Source: Theristus sp. LFF4_11 | Lineage: Eukaryota; Nematoda; Chromadorea; Monhysterida; Xyalidae | Assembly (NCBI GenBank): GCA_030248135.1 | Contig: JASANC010005588.1 | Location: 1 to 64,000 of the forward strand | Reading direction: 5' to 3' | Length of the DNA: 64,000 nt | Part shown: one piece after another, positions 1-13,836 of the stretch | Numbering within the stretch: the stretch's first letter is position 1 | How the letters are laid out: the number at the start of each line of letters is the position of its first letter | The notes under the pieces: model-generated | The model's database searches: none | What the model was told of the DNA's origin: nothing | The model's input: only the letters and a program-made list of their open reading frames with translations | Program-made: the position numbers and the translations under genes

Positions 1-1090
1 TTGTGCTCAAGAGGAAAAAAAATGAACGCGATTGAATTGACTTGAAAGCAAATGGGTGGGGCCGTCCCGGTTTGAGTCCGGTCATGGGGTCTCTTTTATG
101 ACAACAGTGAACGGAAAGAAAACGTTTTCAAAGAAATCTTTGAATGGAAAGGGGTTGCTTCTTTTCGTCCGACAAAATGATAATACAATAGTAATAATAA
201 TAATAACGCAAACACGCATGCACTCATAGTGGATGGGTTTAAGTGGCTCTTTTGCTTTGGTATAGCAGCCCTCTGTCAGTGGATGTCCTTTGGTCTGCGA
301 AGGATGCTTCGTCATTGGACCGGGTGCAAGGGTGCTAGTCCTACCAAATCATGGTTCTCGTTAACCAACTATTCAGACAAAATATTCAGCAGATATAAAG
401 CTAAATACACCATCTAGTGGTCGTTTGGACTTGTAACCATAAGTCGCGTTACTTTACTTTGGTTGTGTTCCCTGGTAGTAAACGGGCGAATGGCGAATGT
501 GTTGTTTGGTGTTCAAATAGTAGCACCAGCAGCAGCATTTATGAGCGCAAGCAAACATAAGGCATCAAAAAATGCAGGGCATTCGCTTGGTCGCGCACTC
601 CGACGGGGACCGACACTGAACTGACCCCTTGGTGTTTACTTGCTGCTGACAAAACACGTCACCATTGTTCTTGTTGGTACAACAAGCTTTTTTGTTATGA
701 TTACTAATATTACCGAAACTGTTGTTGTTATTAACATCAGGGAACGTGCCAGTCTGGCTGAAAAAATACTCGGTCATGTCTCGGATCAAGGGGTTCGACA
801 GAATATTTTAATGCTTGTGTAAACTCTGCGCAGATTTTCGTGTATGTGTCATCAAGCAATACGCATAAATGCGTTAATGAGTGGTTTTCTTTTAGTTTTT
901 ACGTTTTTTGGCTTGACATTAACGCTCATACGTCGAAATTCGTGACATTGTCAGTGGCCATTTGTACTGCGTGGCCCGTGTGCTCCGTGCATTATATGCT
1001 CGAATGTGGCAGTATAATGGAGAGGATGGCTGGGAGACCGAAGAAAAAACGGTGACTGATTTAAGAAACAAATTTTGCTTATTTTTCCAG
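1..1090. other. No gene recognised upstream of UNC-45
   Basis: Several short open frames occur here, but none has family features or well-placed splice sites. The first TPR repeats and the start codon of UNC-45 should precede position 1091. I could not find them here, so they lie outside the window or in exons too short to recognise. Confidence 0.4.
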
Positions 1091-4000
1091 CCCTCGAAAT
1101 CGATGCGGATGATGCGAAGGCGTTGTACCGACGGGCACAGGCACGCGAACGCCTGAGCAACATCGGCGACGCGTTCAAGGACGCAAAACGAGCGTATCAG
1201 ATCGAGCCGAAAAATGCCGCCATCAAAGTGCTCATCGAGAATCTGGTGAAGATCAACCAGAAAAAGGTCAGTTTCACGATGTGGTGGTTTTTTCGAACCT
1301 GATGTTTTAAATTTTCAAGTGATGATAATTCAACGCAGTCTCTTGCAGCAAGAAGAGGCGCACACGACGTCGAACCGACTGAAAAACATGCTGAAATTGT
1401 TGTTCGACGAAAACTCGGAGGAGTACAAGAAAGCGGACGATGAAACGCGGGAAACGGTGCGTTTTGAAATCATCTTGATTTTATTTATTTATTTTTTTTT
1501 ATCAGTTTGTTTATCATGTTCGATCAGAGCGTTTTTATGTTTTGCAATTGCAAGGGATTCTCAGCTTCTGAATTTTCTTGCAAAAAAGGGCAATTGCAAC
1601 CGCTGTGTTCAACGCAGGCGATGAACAATCTGCTGGTGATCAGCCGCGAGTCGGAGACGGGCGCCTCGATGATCTGGAGCGAGAATCTGGTGCCGCGCTT
1701 GATCGAGTTGATTCACGTCGAGAAGAATCTGCAGGTGCTCATTGCTGCTGTGCGCGTCCTGGACGAACTGGCTCGCGACGAGAAAAGGGTTGGTGAGAGA
1801 CGTCACGCTGGGTTTTGACACGGAAACTTGTTTTTTGTGAAGTTCTGAGGAACGATATGTTTTTCGGTTTTTTGTGTTCCGTTAATATTATGACCGGCCA
1901 CAAGCAACACATGATTAATCAGAATTATTGAAAGATGCAGAAAAACCACATTCGAGACTGTTTTACTCGCATCAGCAGACGCAATTTTGTCACGGCTTCC
2001 ACGACACACAATGTTAATCAAGTATTCAGTCGTGATTCAATTACGCGCGTTCTGTTGCGCAAACGATAACATGACTGCATCATAACGCATAATATTATTG
2101 TTATTCATCAAAATCGAGTCATCCTTGTTTTGTCTACTGCCCTCCAAACCACCCCAACCCAACGTGAGTCATTAGCGCGGTCACGGCCCCTGGGTTTGTC
2201 TGGCATCGTAACAAAATCTAACGGTCGTGGTGTTGGTGTGTCTGTTTGTGTTTGTTTTGTTGTTTTTCACATGGGTTTCTGACTTCGCACAGCGAAAGCG
2301 GTAATTGAAACTGGCATGGTATGGTTGTCTGGTTCGGCTGTGTTAATTCTGCGTGCGCACGTCTATATAGCACGGTTAAAATGTACCGTGACAGATAGCG
2401 ACCTGAAAGCCGGTTTGTGTAACTGACACCGTGACTCTGACTGGGTCTCTTTCGCTGGGGGTAATTGTTTCGTTCAATAATTCATGTACCTGTCGGTGCC
2501 GTGTCGCGCCGCCACACTCAAGTCTAGTAGATTTACAATGTTCGAAAGCATGCTTACTTTGATTATTGCGCCAGATTAACGCGCATTCAGCAAGCGGCAC
2601 TTGAGTGTGTGAGTGAATGGTGGATGGTGGCTGTTTGTGTTCACTGGAAAGAAATTGGACCAAGCTGGACTCGAAGGGACTGGGTATTCATGGTGGGACA
2701 GTGGCAAAGAACATTATGAACCGAACGTGAGCTGTTCAGTCAAATGATGTTGCACAACTGCACAGGCATTCGCATTCATCGAGAATCTGACGTTGACCAA
2801 GATCGTGCGCCTGCTGAACGCACGCGGCAACCAACAGGCCGAGTACATCGACACGTGCGCCGCGTTCGTGCAGCGATTCTTCAATGCACTCGCGCGCATG
2901 GACAGACAGACGAACACAAAGCCGGATGCGCAGTTTGCTGAAGGTATCGTATGTTCGTTGGAACCTGTCACTTTCTTCGCAGAATACAGAGCATACGAAA
3001 CTTGGAATTACAGCTAGAAGAATAAAATGTATCCGGCTAGGTTGAAATCAGACAACACATTTGTGTTAAATTATGCTTTCTTGTAACTCAGATTCTTTCG
3101 CGAGATCTGCGTTCTAAAAAAGTGGCAGGTTAAAACGAACAAACTGTATTTAGACAGACTAAACGCTTGCTGCGCTTTGAGTGACATGCACTGATTGGTT
3201 GTGCTGGCAGGCACTGTGGTTGGTTGATACGGCGAAAGCAATGCAAACCGACGGTTTTGCGTGCAGTTGTCAAATTCACGTTAAGCAGCATTCATAAAGC
3301 AATATCTAATGACGCGTTGCTGTGTTTAAGCACCTAGTTGCGCGTCACAAACCACCGCTTCATTCACTTTGTATTGTCCGTTTTGCTTGCAGCTAACAAA
3401 GTGCTGATCGTGCGCCTGATCATCCAATGCGAGGACATGCTCACCGACCAGCAGGTGTGCGTGCGGGCGCGCGAGGCCACCATTGACCTGCTACTGAAGA
3501 ACATTATGCACATGGACGGGGGACTCCCGAGGGGCTGGTCGTGGCGATTCATTGAGGACAGAGGTGCGTTTGCGGTGGTGAATGGTGATCGAGGCGGTTG
3601 CTTGTTGTTGCTTCCACCGTTGCCGCTAGTCCAACGTCGTTAATTGCATCGTTAATTGTAGGCCGTGTTAACCGAAGATGCTGCGTCGTGAAGGAATTGG
3701 TAATGATTGTATTTTAAGAGAAAAAACATCAGTGGCCCTTAGTTTTAGGGGTCTTGCTGATGATTTGCTAAGCGATGTGGTTGTTCGGTTAACTGATCAG
3801 TCTCGACTGAAATGTATCTGCAATAGTGCAACAAGCACATCAGTTTGTTGCTTGGTGCAGGATTAAGCAAAATGCTCGATGTTGCGTGTCAAATCCCGGA
3901 GCAGTGCGCGTTCCCGGTGTCCCGAGAGACACGGCAGCACGTGGCCGTGTGTCTGGCGCGTCTGTGGGACGACTGCGTCTTCGATCAGTACCGTGCCAAC

Positions 4001-7000
4001 TACAAAGACGTCTGCCAGAAATACCTCAGGTACGCTTAACTCTGTTGTTGGTATCACTTCTTTAGAATATGAATCGTGTAACACGGTAGGAATATCCCAA
4101 TTCAAAGAGTTTTTCATCAATTATTTTTAAGAAATAATTTCAACGTCCGTTTTGTTTGTTGTTTCAGCGCGAAACTCGAGAAAATGAACGACCCGAAACA
4201 GCAGATCGAGATCTGTGCGCTGTTGACGACGCTGTTGCAGGTACGTGAGCCGGAGAAACGACAACACTACTACTGAGACCATCAATGCCAACATCATAAC
4301 TCTTTTTTTGTCAAAAAAACCGCGCACAACATTTTAGAAAAATTTTCCAGGGTCCACTTGATGTTGGATTCAGTTTGGTTGCGAACGACGCGGTGACGAG
4401 CATGATGCTTGACATGGCCACCTCGAAAGACACGCTCAATCAAGTACGACCGTTGTTCTTCGACGCTCGCAAACTGAGCGTTTTATTTTCACTCAACACT
4501 CCCTTTTCGTTTATGTTTTCAATGATTTGGCCACTTTCACAGGCGGTCGCTTGTGAGCTGATCGTGGAGACAACGGGCAAACGAGAGCGCGCCACCACGA
4601 TCATCTCGTCCGGGTTGGACATTCTGAAGGAGTTGTTTCGGTCGGCCGACGACGGCATCAAATCACGAGCACTTGTGGTTGGCGCTTTTTCGTGGTGCAC
4701 TTCACGGTTGTGCATGACCGGTGCGGCCATTCAGGGCAGCGCCGTATCTGCGTTTAACTGATTAAATCGTAAATAGTGAATTTTGCGTTACTCACTGCAG
4801 GGTCTGTGCAAGTGTGCAGCAAGCGGCGGCGACGACGTCAGTCGCCAGTCGATGGCCGAGGGCTCCGCGCTGAAATTGGCGCAACAGTGCAAAAAGTGAA
4901 CAGTGTTGAATTTGAAAAAAAACTGGTTTTCTGTTATGTCACACGTGGCCATCAACCAATCAGCTAGTTGCAGATGAAATAGACTGTAACTGCGTGACAA
5001 CCTCGTTTTCCAAGCCTCCCCCGTTTCAGATTCCTGACAGATCCGAAATGTTCGAACGAAGTGAAACGATTCGCGTGCGAGGGTCTGTCGTATGTGACCA
5101 TTGATGCGGACGTGAAACATTGGATGGTACAGGACAAGAGCTTGACGCACGCCGTGGTTGATCTTGCTAAGGTTCGCCGCGGAACGTATTATTGAGGCGT
5201 GTCAAACGTTTGATCAAACTGTAAATCATGCATAATCAGACGATTGGCCCCTTTGAACTTTAGCTTACTGAATGGTTCAACCAGCTGGATGCAACCAATC
5301 AGCTGACGCCAGAATTGAGAATTCCCAGTTTGAGTTTCCCACAGTTTCACTGAATGCTGCATGCTTTTTACAAATGATAAACTGAATCACCCAGCAATGA
5401 CTTCCATATCTGCCCTTTCCCCAAGGGCGTTGGGTAAGGATAAAAAGGGGGCAACAAAACAACAACAATCAAAATACAGAAAATCAAGCCCCAAAAACAC
5501 GCCGTGCATTCGCAGATGCTGCTGCGGTTGGCGCTCGAGCAAAAGGACGACGAGGCGCGCGTGTATGCGGCGCAGGCGTTGGCACGGATCGCGATCACCA
5601 TCGAGCCGGACATCGCGTTCCCCGGCCAACGGATGTACGAGGTGGTCAGGCCGTTGCTCGATCTGCTCGAGCCGGGCGTCGCCTATCTGCAGAACTACGA
5701 GGCGCTGCTCGCGTTGACCAATCTGTCGGCGCACAGTGACAGCCTGAGGTACAATATGTCCGTTGACACCTGTTCGCAGAATACGCAGCTTTCGAAAGAA
5801 GAACGAACGCAGTCGGAGTCGCTAGAGAACATATCATAATTAGCCACAAATTCGGTGTTTGATTCAACCGGACCCGATATTGCGCTTCAAAATTTAGCAA
5901 GCTCTGTATGCTGAGAAAAAAGGGGGCAGATTCAAACAAACCTACTTTTTATACCCGCGTTTTTGGCTGCAACGGCAGTTGCTGACCACTTTGATTAGCG
6001 GATTGTTTTTTTTTGGCTTCTTCAGGAAACGCATTTTGAAAGAGAAACCGCTGCCGAAAATCGAGGAGTACTGGTTTGAACAGCACGAGCTCGACCTGGC
6101 GGCGGCTGCTGCTGAGCTGCTGCTGAACTTGATGCACTGTGAAGAGGTTGGTGCAGAGCACGGGTGAAGAGGTTGGTGCAGAGCACGCGAGAAGAGGCTA
6201 TTGTAGAGCACGGGTGAAGAGGTTGGTGCAGAGCACGCGAGAAGAGGCTATTGTAGAGCACGGGTGAAGAGGTTGGTGCAGAGCACGGGTTACTTGCTCA
6301 CTTTTTGATTATAATAACATTGTTCCTTTCTGCGGGACGCTTAGCCGTTCATGCATTTTACTAAACCAACCAACCAACCAACTGCAAACAAAACACATTT
6401 GCAAATAAACGACATTGTTTTGCTTGCTTCAACTGATCTAGTGATTATTACGGTTGCACAGGGCCTAAAAACGCAACTAGACGAAACGAAAGACCGTCTG
6501 AAGTTGTGGGCGTTATACTCGGCAGTGGACGGCAACAAACGGCTGGTGAAGGCGTCATGCGGCGGTCTGGCTCTGCTCACCAGGGAGCCGTCGGCATGCA
6601 AACGCATCACGCAAATTGTGCGCTTACCGGCTTTCTCACAAACTGTTTGCCGCTTGTGATATGTTTTTTAGTGATCATGTTTTCACACAGGTCAAACAGA
6701 ACAAGAAACAATTTGCTTAAAGTTTTGTTTCGCCCACAGGTGAAAGACTGGAAGAAGCTACTGAAGGAGATCATCACACAAGGCAATCCGGAGGCGCAGT
6801 ACCGTGGCCTGCTCGCCGTTGAGAACATGATGGAGAACGATTATGACATTTGCGCACAGATTGTACAGTGTAAACTGTTTGAGGTATGTGTTCGCGCAGC
6901 TGCCTAGTGATAAGATTCAAATGCAACGCACTAACCACAAACATATTACTACACCGGAGACTCATTATCGCCAAGGAAACAATCGCGGTCTGTTTGCAGA

Positions 7001-7233
7001 TGCTGGTGGCGATCGCAAAGATGAAGGACGCCAAGCGTCAGAAGGCTCGCAGCGTCGCGGAGCGCTGTCTGCAAGTGGCCGAGCGGCATGGCTTCATTCA
7101 ACCGTCCGACCGTGAAGTGTACGAACGAAAGCATAACTGCTCAACTGTGCCAGATGAAAAGGACATCGTACTGACGACACGATACTCGGACTCGGAGGAA
7201 TCGGACGCAGACGACGAAAATGGAAACGCTTGA
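1091..7233 (+). CDS. unc-45: UNC-45 myosin chaperone (TPR + UCS), 5'-partial, multi-exon
   Basis: UNC-45 is a cytosolic co-chaperone that folds and protects myosin motor domains together with Hsp90. The exons, read as one protein, begin with a TPR repeat (DADDAKALYRRAQARERL) and continue into the helical, armadillo-like central and UCS regions, with the family segments HMDGGLPRGWSWRFIED, GKRERATTIISSGLDILKE, YEALLALTNLS and WALYSAVDGNKRLVKASCGG. Exons: 1091-1266, 1349-1456, 1618-about 1792, 2766-2943, 3393-3563, 3861-4029, 4168-4240, 4351-4443, 4543-4677, 4801-4895, 5030-5171, 5516-5748, 6026-6146, 6462-6617, 6740-6883, 7000-7233. The protein ends in an acidic tail (SEESDADDEN) before TGA at 7231. 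The start codon and first TPRs are missing. The donor near 1788-1793 is ambiguous. The 3' end converges on histone H4. Confidence 0.9.
3283..3352. repeat. Diverged copy of the CATTCATGAAGCAGT MITE family in a UNC-45 intron
   Basis: The short inverted structure runs from gcattcataaagcaatatc to gcgtcacaaaccaccgcttc. It matches the better copies at 53779-53848, 58020-58100 and 62803-62902, so it is probably an old non-autonomous DNA element. Confidence 0.45.
6141..6290 (+). repeat. 25-bp minisatellite, six units, spanning a UNC-45 exon/intron border
   Basis: Six contiguous 25-bp units at 6141, 6166, 6191, 6216, 6241 and 6266 share the frame gaagagg...gagcacg. Two variants occur, one with gttggtgca and one with ctattgtag. 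The first unit contains the last six coding bases (GAAGAG) and the donor gttggt. Four of the six units therefore carry an equivalent GAAGAG|gttggt junction. Confidence 0.95.
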
Positions 7234-7659
7234 TGATTCATTGAAACTACTTTTTTGTACATTGAAATACATTGAAGTACATTGAAAGTAATACTGTGGA
7301 TCAGTTGCGAAAGCTGGCACACCGGTGGTTCGCTGTTGAAACTGGCAGTTCAAAATCCTGACATACACCGAACAGCGAGACTACTGTTGGAATCGTTTGG
7401 TGGACCCTTCGACAGCTGAAACCAGCTTTAATTGATTCCATTGATAATTCAATTCTTGTTTCGCCCAAAATTGTTCATTTTGTTTTTCGTTGTAAGGTAT
7501 CTGTTATTCTGTTATTGTATAATTAGGAATTTGTTTCATGGCGGTGTCCAATGTTTGGATGAACAAGGTGTTGCTACTCGCTGTTTTCAAATCATGGTGC
7601 CTTCAATCCAATAAAACTTGCACACTTCTATCAATGGAGCATTTTATGGTTGATGTGGT

Positions 7660-7675
7660 GGCCCTGAAGAGGGCC
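7660..7675 (-). terminator. Histone 3' stem-loop of H4
   Basis: On the - strand this reads GGCCCTCTTCAGGGCC, a six-base-pair stem with loop CTTC. This is the element bound by stem-loop binding protein for 3' processing of non-polyadenylated histone mRNA. It lies 51 nt past the H4 stop codon. Confidence 0.95.
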
Positions 7676-7692
7676 GTTGGGTTAGGGTAAGT

Positions 7693-7704
7693 GGCCTTTC
7701 GGCC
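7693..7704 (-). other. Second hairpin with GNRA loop in the H4 3' UTR
   Basis: On the - strand this reads GGCC-GAAA-GGCC, between the H4 stop codon and the canonical stem-loop. The other histone genes have GGCC-GCAA-GGCC at the same place, so both stem and GNRA loop class are kept while one loop base changes. Confidence 0.7.
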
Positions 7705-7726
7705 GGGTTCAGCTGCGTTTGCGTGT

Positions 7727-8122
<396 letters not shown>

Positions 8123-8137
8123 TCAACACAATCACGG

Positions 8138-8250
8138 TGTAACCTGCAACACACTCCGCCCCACGCAGCAACACAATGAACTGAGAGCGTCTGTGCGTGC
8201 GTGGCAGTTTGGCGGGACGAGCATTTGGCCCGAAGCCCACGCTCAAAATT
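8138..8250 (-). promoter_or_regulatory. Upstream block shared by H4 and H3
   Basis: The stretch containing cacactccgccccacgcagc and gagcgtctgtgcgtgcgtgg recurs almost unchanged at 13837-13945, upstream of H3. Both lie upstream of a TATA box on the same strand. This is either a shared histone control region or a recent duplication kept alike by gene conversion. Confidence 0.55.
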
Positions 8251-8782
8251 GATTTGCGCAACAAAAAAATCTGCCAAAAAGTGCGCCGAAAACAAAAAAA
8301 GGAGAGTAAAATGCAACAGTGCAACATTTTCCCAGTTAGCAAACGATCGAACGAACGAACCGGTGATTTTTGGCGATGTTTTCAGCAAAGGCGAACTCAG
8401 AAAAGCGTACAGAAAGCCGTCGAGTTGGGCGCCCATCGAATTTTTCTGTCATTAACTGTCTGCCATTAATTGTATTGCACTGTGTTGTATTGTCTACCCA
8501 TCGGCGGGGCTGGATCCGCCCAGCGCACAGAAAAGAGACTAACGCGCTACCACCCAGGCCACGAGGGTGACAAATTATTAAACAACATTGTTTATTCGGA
8601 GTTCATTATTGCATTGCAATACAATACAATACAAAAATTGCAATCTTATTGCAATAGTTGATAACTGCAAAAACTGCACAGAATATGACGTGTGCGACAT
8701 TCATAGCCTTGGTGTAAGAACCTGTTTTTACGCAAATAATTCCTGATTTTACTCAAAACAAGCATTTTATGGTTGATTTGGT
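8251..8782. other. Spacer between H4 promoter and H3 3' end
   Basis: No coding signal recognised. A short run of near-repeats (attgcaatacaatacaatac) lies near 8612-8632. Confidence 0.4.
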
Positions 8783-8798
8783 GGCCCTGAAGAGGGCC
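8783..8798 (-). terminator. Histone 3' stem-loop of H3
   Basis: Identical 16-nt GGCCCTCTTCAGGGCC on the - strand. The GNRA hairpin GGCC-GCAA-GGCC lies at 8816-8827, between this element and the H3 stop. Confidence 0.93.
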
Positions 8799-8847
8799 GT
8801 TGGGTTAGGGTAAGTGGCCTTGCGGCCGGTGTTGTCACTTGTGCGTT

Positions 8848-9075
<228 letters not shown>

Positions 9076-9820
9076 TTAAAAATAGCTCTAATTATTTTCT
9101 TGATATTTCACGCTCTAGTTTTGTCTGTAGTTTGTAATTGTCTGGCAGTGTATCAGAAATCCGAATTCGGGTGTTTTCATTGCAACCAACACAACAAACA
9201 GAACGTCAAAAAGTTCTATGTAAACGTTAACCAAGCCAAACATAAGTTCCAAAATTTCTACGGCTGTCTGGTTTCTGGAAAACACGACGACGACGCTGGT
9301 TCGTTTTCACGCAAATGTCGAATGACTCGATCACTCGAATGTCGAATGAATCTCGAATGTCGGTGGTGGTGGTGGTTGGTTCGTTTCTCTGTTCGACGAC
9401 GACCCGAGTGACCAGCACCCGACGCGACAAAAAAATTGGGCGGCGGCAAACCAAACGTGGCACAAAACAAGCAAGTCGTTCAAAGTGAATAAAAATGGCA
9501 TGATTTGATATCATTGACTGACTGATTTATGCTGCGGTCTGAAGAACTGCACCAGCTTTTTGCGAATGCGGGCACGGCCCGTGGCCGGTTCGTTTGTAAA
9601 ATAGTACATAGAGCCTTAATGGAAAATTGTAAAACGCGAAAATTTGTGGTTCCATTCCAGTGACTGGCGCCTGGCGGCACTGGCCATCATGGCTCTTCTC
9701 CGCGGTTGCCTCAGTCTTGGTTTTGTGACATACGATTTTCGGCAACAAGCGTAACATGACTTGCAGTTCAGCAGTGTTATGGTGAGTTCCACGTCAGGTC
9801 GAACTCTTATACGCAATCAG

Positions 9821-9952
9821 CAATCAGCTGATTGATTGGTTGGTGATCACGTGATGCATGCGTTCTGTTCGGGACCGACTCCACCTCACAGCATTGCTTG
9901 CATGTACAAAAAGCATGCATCACGTGTGATCCACCAACCAATCAGCTGATTG
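9821..9952. repeat. MITE-like palindrome, AATCAGCTGATTGG family
   Basis: The left arm starts caatcagctgattgattggt and continues through ggtgatcacgtgatgcatg. The right arm is its inverse, ending caccaaccaatcagctgatt. About 45-bp arms flank a short unrelated centre. Related copies occur near 11963, 31396, 33694, 37667, 49108/51089 and 52640. Confidence 0.75.
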
Positions 9953-10340
9953 CCTTTAATTTAGAAGAAAGCGATTGCAAGTTACAATAAAACGAGGAGA
10001 GTGAAAACTGACGGGGTAGGTTTCGATCGGTTGTGTGTTGACTAGGGTGGTCGCGAGACGAAACAAATGAGACGGCACTCGCGGCAACCCCAGTCTTGAC
10101 ATTGTCTTTTCCTGTATCCCGATCATACCCGCGCGACGCTGTGGGGTACTAATGTGCGCAGCCCTAAATAACGACATTGCGCACCGTGAATGTTACCAGT
10201 GTGTTTGTCTCTCTGCGCAACATTATTATTCACCTTGCACAGAGAAAGCTCACATATAGGCAAATCGTCAGACAGAACTAGTCAGTAGCAAAAAAAAACA
10301 AAATCGACGCCAAAAACCATTTCCATCTCCTGTTTTTAGC

Positions 10341-12408
10341 AGTCGAACACGCGCGCAACTGGTCCGCCATCCTGCGTGCGTGCACCAACGCATCCGTTCG
10401 TTCCTCGGTCGTCTGTCCACCTTGAACGCACAATTACCCAAACAAGCGCAGGCGACCATCAAAACAGCGCTGGCAATTACGCCGCAGTTCGATAGAGCGT
10501 CCGAGACGTATGATCGTGCAACGGTGGTGAAGAGTGAGTTTTCAGAAGAACAAACAATTGAACGAGAGGTTTGGAAATCAACCCAAGTTGTAGGATGGTT
10601 CTCTGCATTGTAGGCCTGGCCAACAATCATATGCAGAAGAGGGTGGCCTCATCAGTGATGTGTCCCTCTTGAACCACTTGAGTAAAAAGCTTGCTTTGGC
10701 TGAGCAGGTCGTCTGATTTGGGTGTGAAAAATATCAAATTAAAATGAACCAATGCAGTTCAATTTAGATACAAGAATTGTTCAAGCTTATTGATCCAGAT
10801 TCCAGGTCCACATCGACTCCTTTCTTTTACCCCCTTTTTTTATCTTCATCTTCTTATTCCAGATTGAAAAGCGGCACGTCAATGCAGCGTTTCTGAGCGC
10901 TGGTGTCACCACGTATTTCGTTCTAATTTCGACGCGTTACGGCGTTTCGTTCTTACTTCTGCCCACGAGACGCGTTCCAAACGATGTTGGTTTTCTCTTT
11001 TATCGTGAGAGCAGTAGCAGGTTGCAGGTAAAGTATGACGAAAAACTGTTGGCACAGTGAGTAAATGCATGGTTGTAAATGGTGACCAATGGTAATAAAA
11101 GTGTTGAACAATGACAATAAAATAGCTTAACTGTTGCATGCATGGAAAAATTACTAACAATACTGTAACTTATGAGAGTTTCTGGGTTTGAAAGAAGTTG
11201 GTCGTGTAACGGACCTCACACTATGCAGCAATGCAACCAATCCGTGCGCCGAATTAAAGCGCAGCCAATCAGCTAGTCACTCAATAAACGTGTTGTTTCA
11301 CCAAATTTCTTTCCCTGTTTCCAGTGTGCACAACTGCATTGCTGAGCGCACACCAAGGTCTGTCGGTCATGGCAATTCGTTCGCTTGGAGTTAGCACCAT
11401 CATGTAACAGGCATTCATTTTATATGGGGCTGACAGCTACACTCCCTGTCAGTCAAATACGATGGTTATTAAGGTCAGATGAATGATGGATAGATTAGAG
11501 TTCCGTATGCCGCCGTTGTCGCGAGAACCCTCGCGAAGGCCCTGACTCTCTCAAGAGGCCCCTCGCCTTTGACATGGGGGGGCATTAGTGCTTTGAGCCC
11601 CACTTCACCCTAGCCCATCGTTATACATAACCTGCCAGATTCTTTGTTTTTGTTCACCATTCCTTTGTTTCTGGTTATATCGGTCGACATTGCCAGTTTT
11701 TTGGTTTTCTGGTCTCACCTAAAGAGCGGAACGCGCGCTTTTTTAAATTGATATGAGCCAGTGAACGATGTACATTGTCTTTTTTCAGGTACACCTGTGT
11801 CCTTGCGCTCGGTGCCACGCTCTGCTGGTATCTCAACACAACGCGAGTTTTTTTTCACATGGCACGCGCGAGTACTGCGTGCATGAAATGTTGGTGATTT
11901 ATTCGAAGAGTGCATCTGTTGCTCGTTCTTTCAAAAGTACAGTCCATCTATATAATATAATACAGCTAGCTGATTGGTTGGTGATGCATGCATTCTGTGC
12001 AGGTAAACTCCGCTTCCACAGCAATGCCTGTACAGAACGCACGCGCGTCAGCCTGCACAGAAAGCAGTAATTTTTGTTTTGTCATTTCTCAGAAACTCGA
12101 GTCATTTAGCTTTCTTTCCTAGGTCGAATCTTTGCGATAAACGCGAGCTGGAAGACCTGATGCTGAAGGAGCAAATCTGGTGGCCACCAAAAGCTAAGCG
12201 CATTTTGAACGAGCGAAAAGCTGAGGCACAAATGAACAAAATATCTGTGGCAACACAGGAGATGTCGGAAAATGTGCAACGGAAAATTGAATGGATGAAA
12301 ATTGAATCGAAGTTTTTAAAAATACACATTGTTTTCTTTTTGGACATATTACACTTCGAAAACGAATTTCAACTTGTCACCAAATGCAGGTTTGCCTCAG
12401 TTGCATAG
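10341..12408 (+). CDS. Possible unrecognised multi-exon gene with two hydrophobic segments
   Basis: I do not recognise the family. Candidate exons with splice-like borders are about 10341-10531 (ending LAITPQFDRASETYDRATVV), 10863-11027 (starting IEKRHVNAAFLSAGVTTYFV, with a hydrophobic stretch), 11789-11846 (YTCVLALGATLCWYLNTTR) and about 12123-12408 (RELEDLMLKEQIWWPP, then a charged helical stretch). Coding-like composition, two hydrophobic spans and a charged C-terminal helix suggest a small membrane protein. The reading frame does not join cleanly between the third and fourth exons, so the model is incomplete and could be wrong. It lies wholly inside the segment that splits H3. Confidence 0.35.
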
Positions 12409-13308
12409 TCATTTAGAAATTGATCATAATGGGTCATAATCCGACGGCTGCGTGGTTATTGGCTCTAAATCGGAAAATCAGTCAAATCGTCAGACCTATT
12501 TTAGGAGATTCGCAAGTTTTTGGACGGAATCTAGCAATCTAAATGTCCGTGAAAACCGCCATCGAAGTGCAGTGATTGTTCTTGTTGAATGTAATGATTG
12601 GGTTGTTTATTGTTGTTTAAAACTGTGTTTGTTTTATTTAAATTCAACTGTGCCGCCATGTATATTGGTTATTGATTGAAGAAATAAATTTGGCTTGTGA
12701 AATCGAAACGATTGCTTGCTACATAGTGCTTGTGCATTTGCATTTGGCCTCTTTCCTCAGCAGAGAAACAACGTTCTGTTCGGAAACTGCATTCAATAAC
12801 TTATGTGCTGTGTTTAGAACTTTAGAACAATTCAAAAGTTGTCAGAATGATTTTAATTTTTTGGGCCCTGCTTCGGTGCTTCCACCGATTTCAGAAAAGT
12901 AAAATCCAATTCAAAAAACAATTTGAAGCAATGACAAACAAATGAACGCGAATGAAAAAATTCAAAAAAGTGAACGTGAGTTCGTCTCGTTTGCATTCTA
13001 TCCTGGGAACATTGTTCGGTTTTACTGCGGCGGTCAGAGTTTTGATTAGATTGTTTGGTTCCATCAGTGAACACTGAAAGCCAATCTGTCAGACTTTCTG
13101 TTCTTAGAAGAATAAAACAGAAGAGAAAAGAAGCAATTCCTGATCCCACCTCCGCAAGCGGATCCTCGTTTACAAATTCTGTGTCCTCAAAGCCAACCAA
13201 TGTTTGCACTCTGCCTTTTTGTTGTGTTTTTCTTCGTTTCTGCCTTTCTTGTGCGTTCTGCTCGCGTGCACGTGCACTGTCACCCCAGACTCCGCCCCTC
13301 CTGTGTTA

Positions 13309-13575
<267 letters not shown>

Positions 13576-13836
13576 TCACAGACTGAGACGCGAGTGAGAA
13601 CGTGGAGTAGACACAGTGAATGCTGTGCACTGCGTCAACACTCGTATTTATAGCACACGTGCTCTGCAATGCAGCACGCTGATTGGCTGTGCAGTGTGCT
13701 TTTGGCGGCAACATTGTGATCAACAACAAACACAACACCCCCGCGGTGCGCAAAATGATTTAGGTGGGGTCTTCGTTCGTTCAGTGTCCACTGTTAACAT
13801 TCTAGATTTTGTTTGATTTTGAATTTGCTAGTGTAT

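Noticed and set aside
58..85. tRNA B-box-like ggtttgagtcc near the window start
   Set aside because: No matching A box or foldable tRNA arms upstream.
6341..6660. Open frame on the - strand over UNC-45 exons
   Set aside because: It is a shadow of the UNC-45 exon at 6462-6617, which has family homology and splice sites.
9480..9800. Possible small basic protein on the - strand (YYFTNEPATGRARIRKKLVQ)
   Set aside because: It loosely recalls small mitochondrial ribosomal proteins, but no family signature or consistent exon structure could be confirmed.
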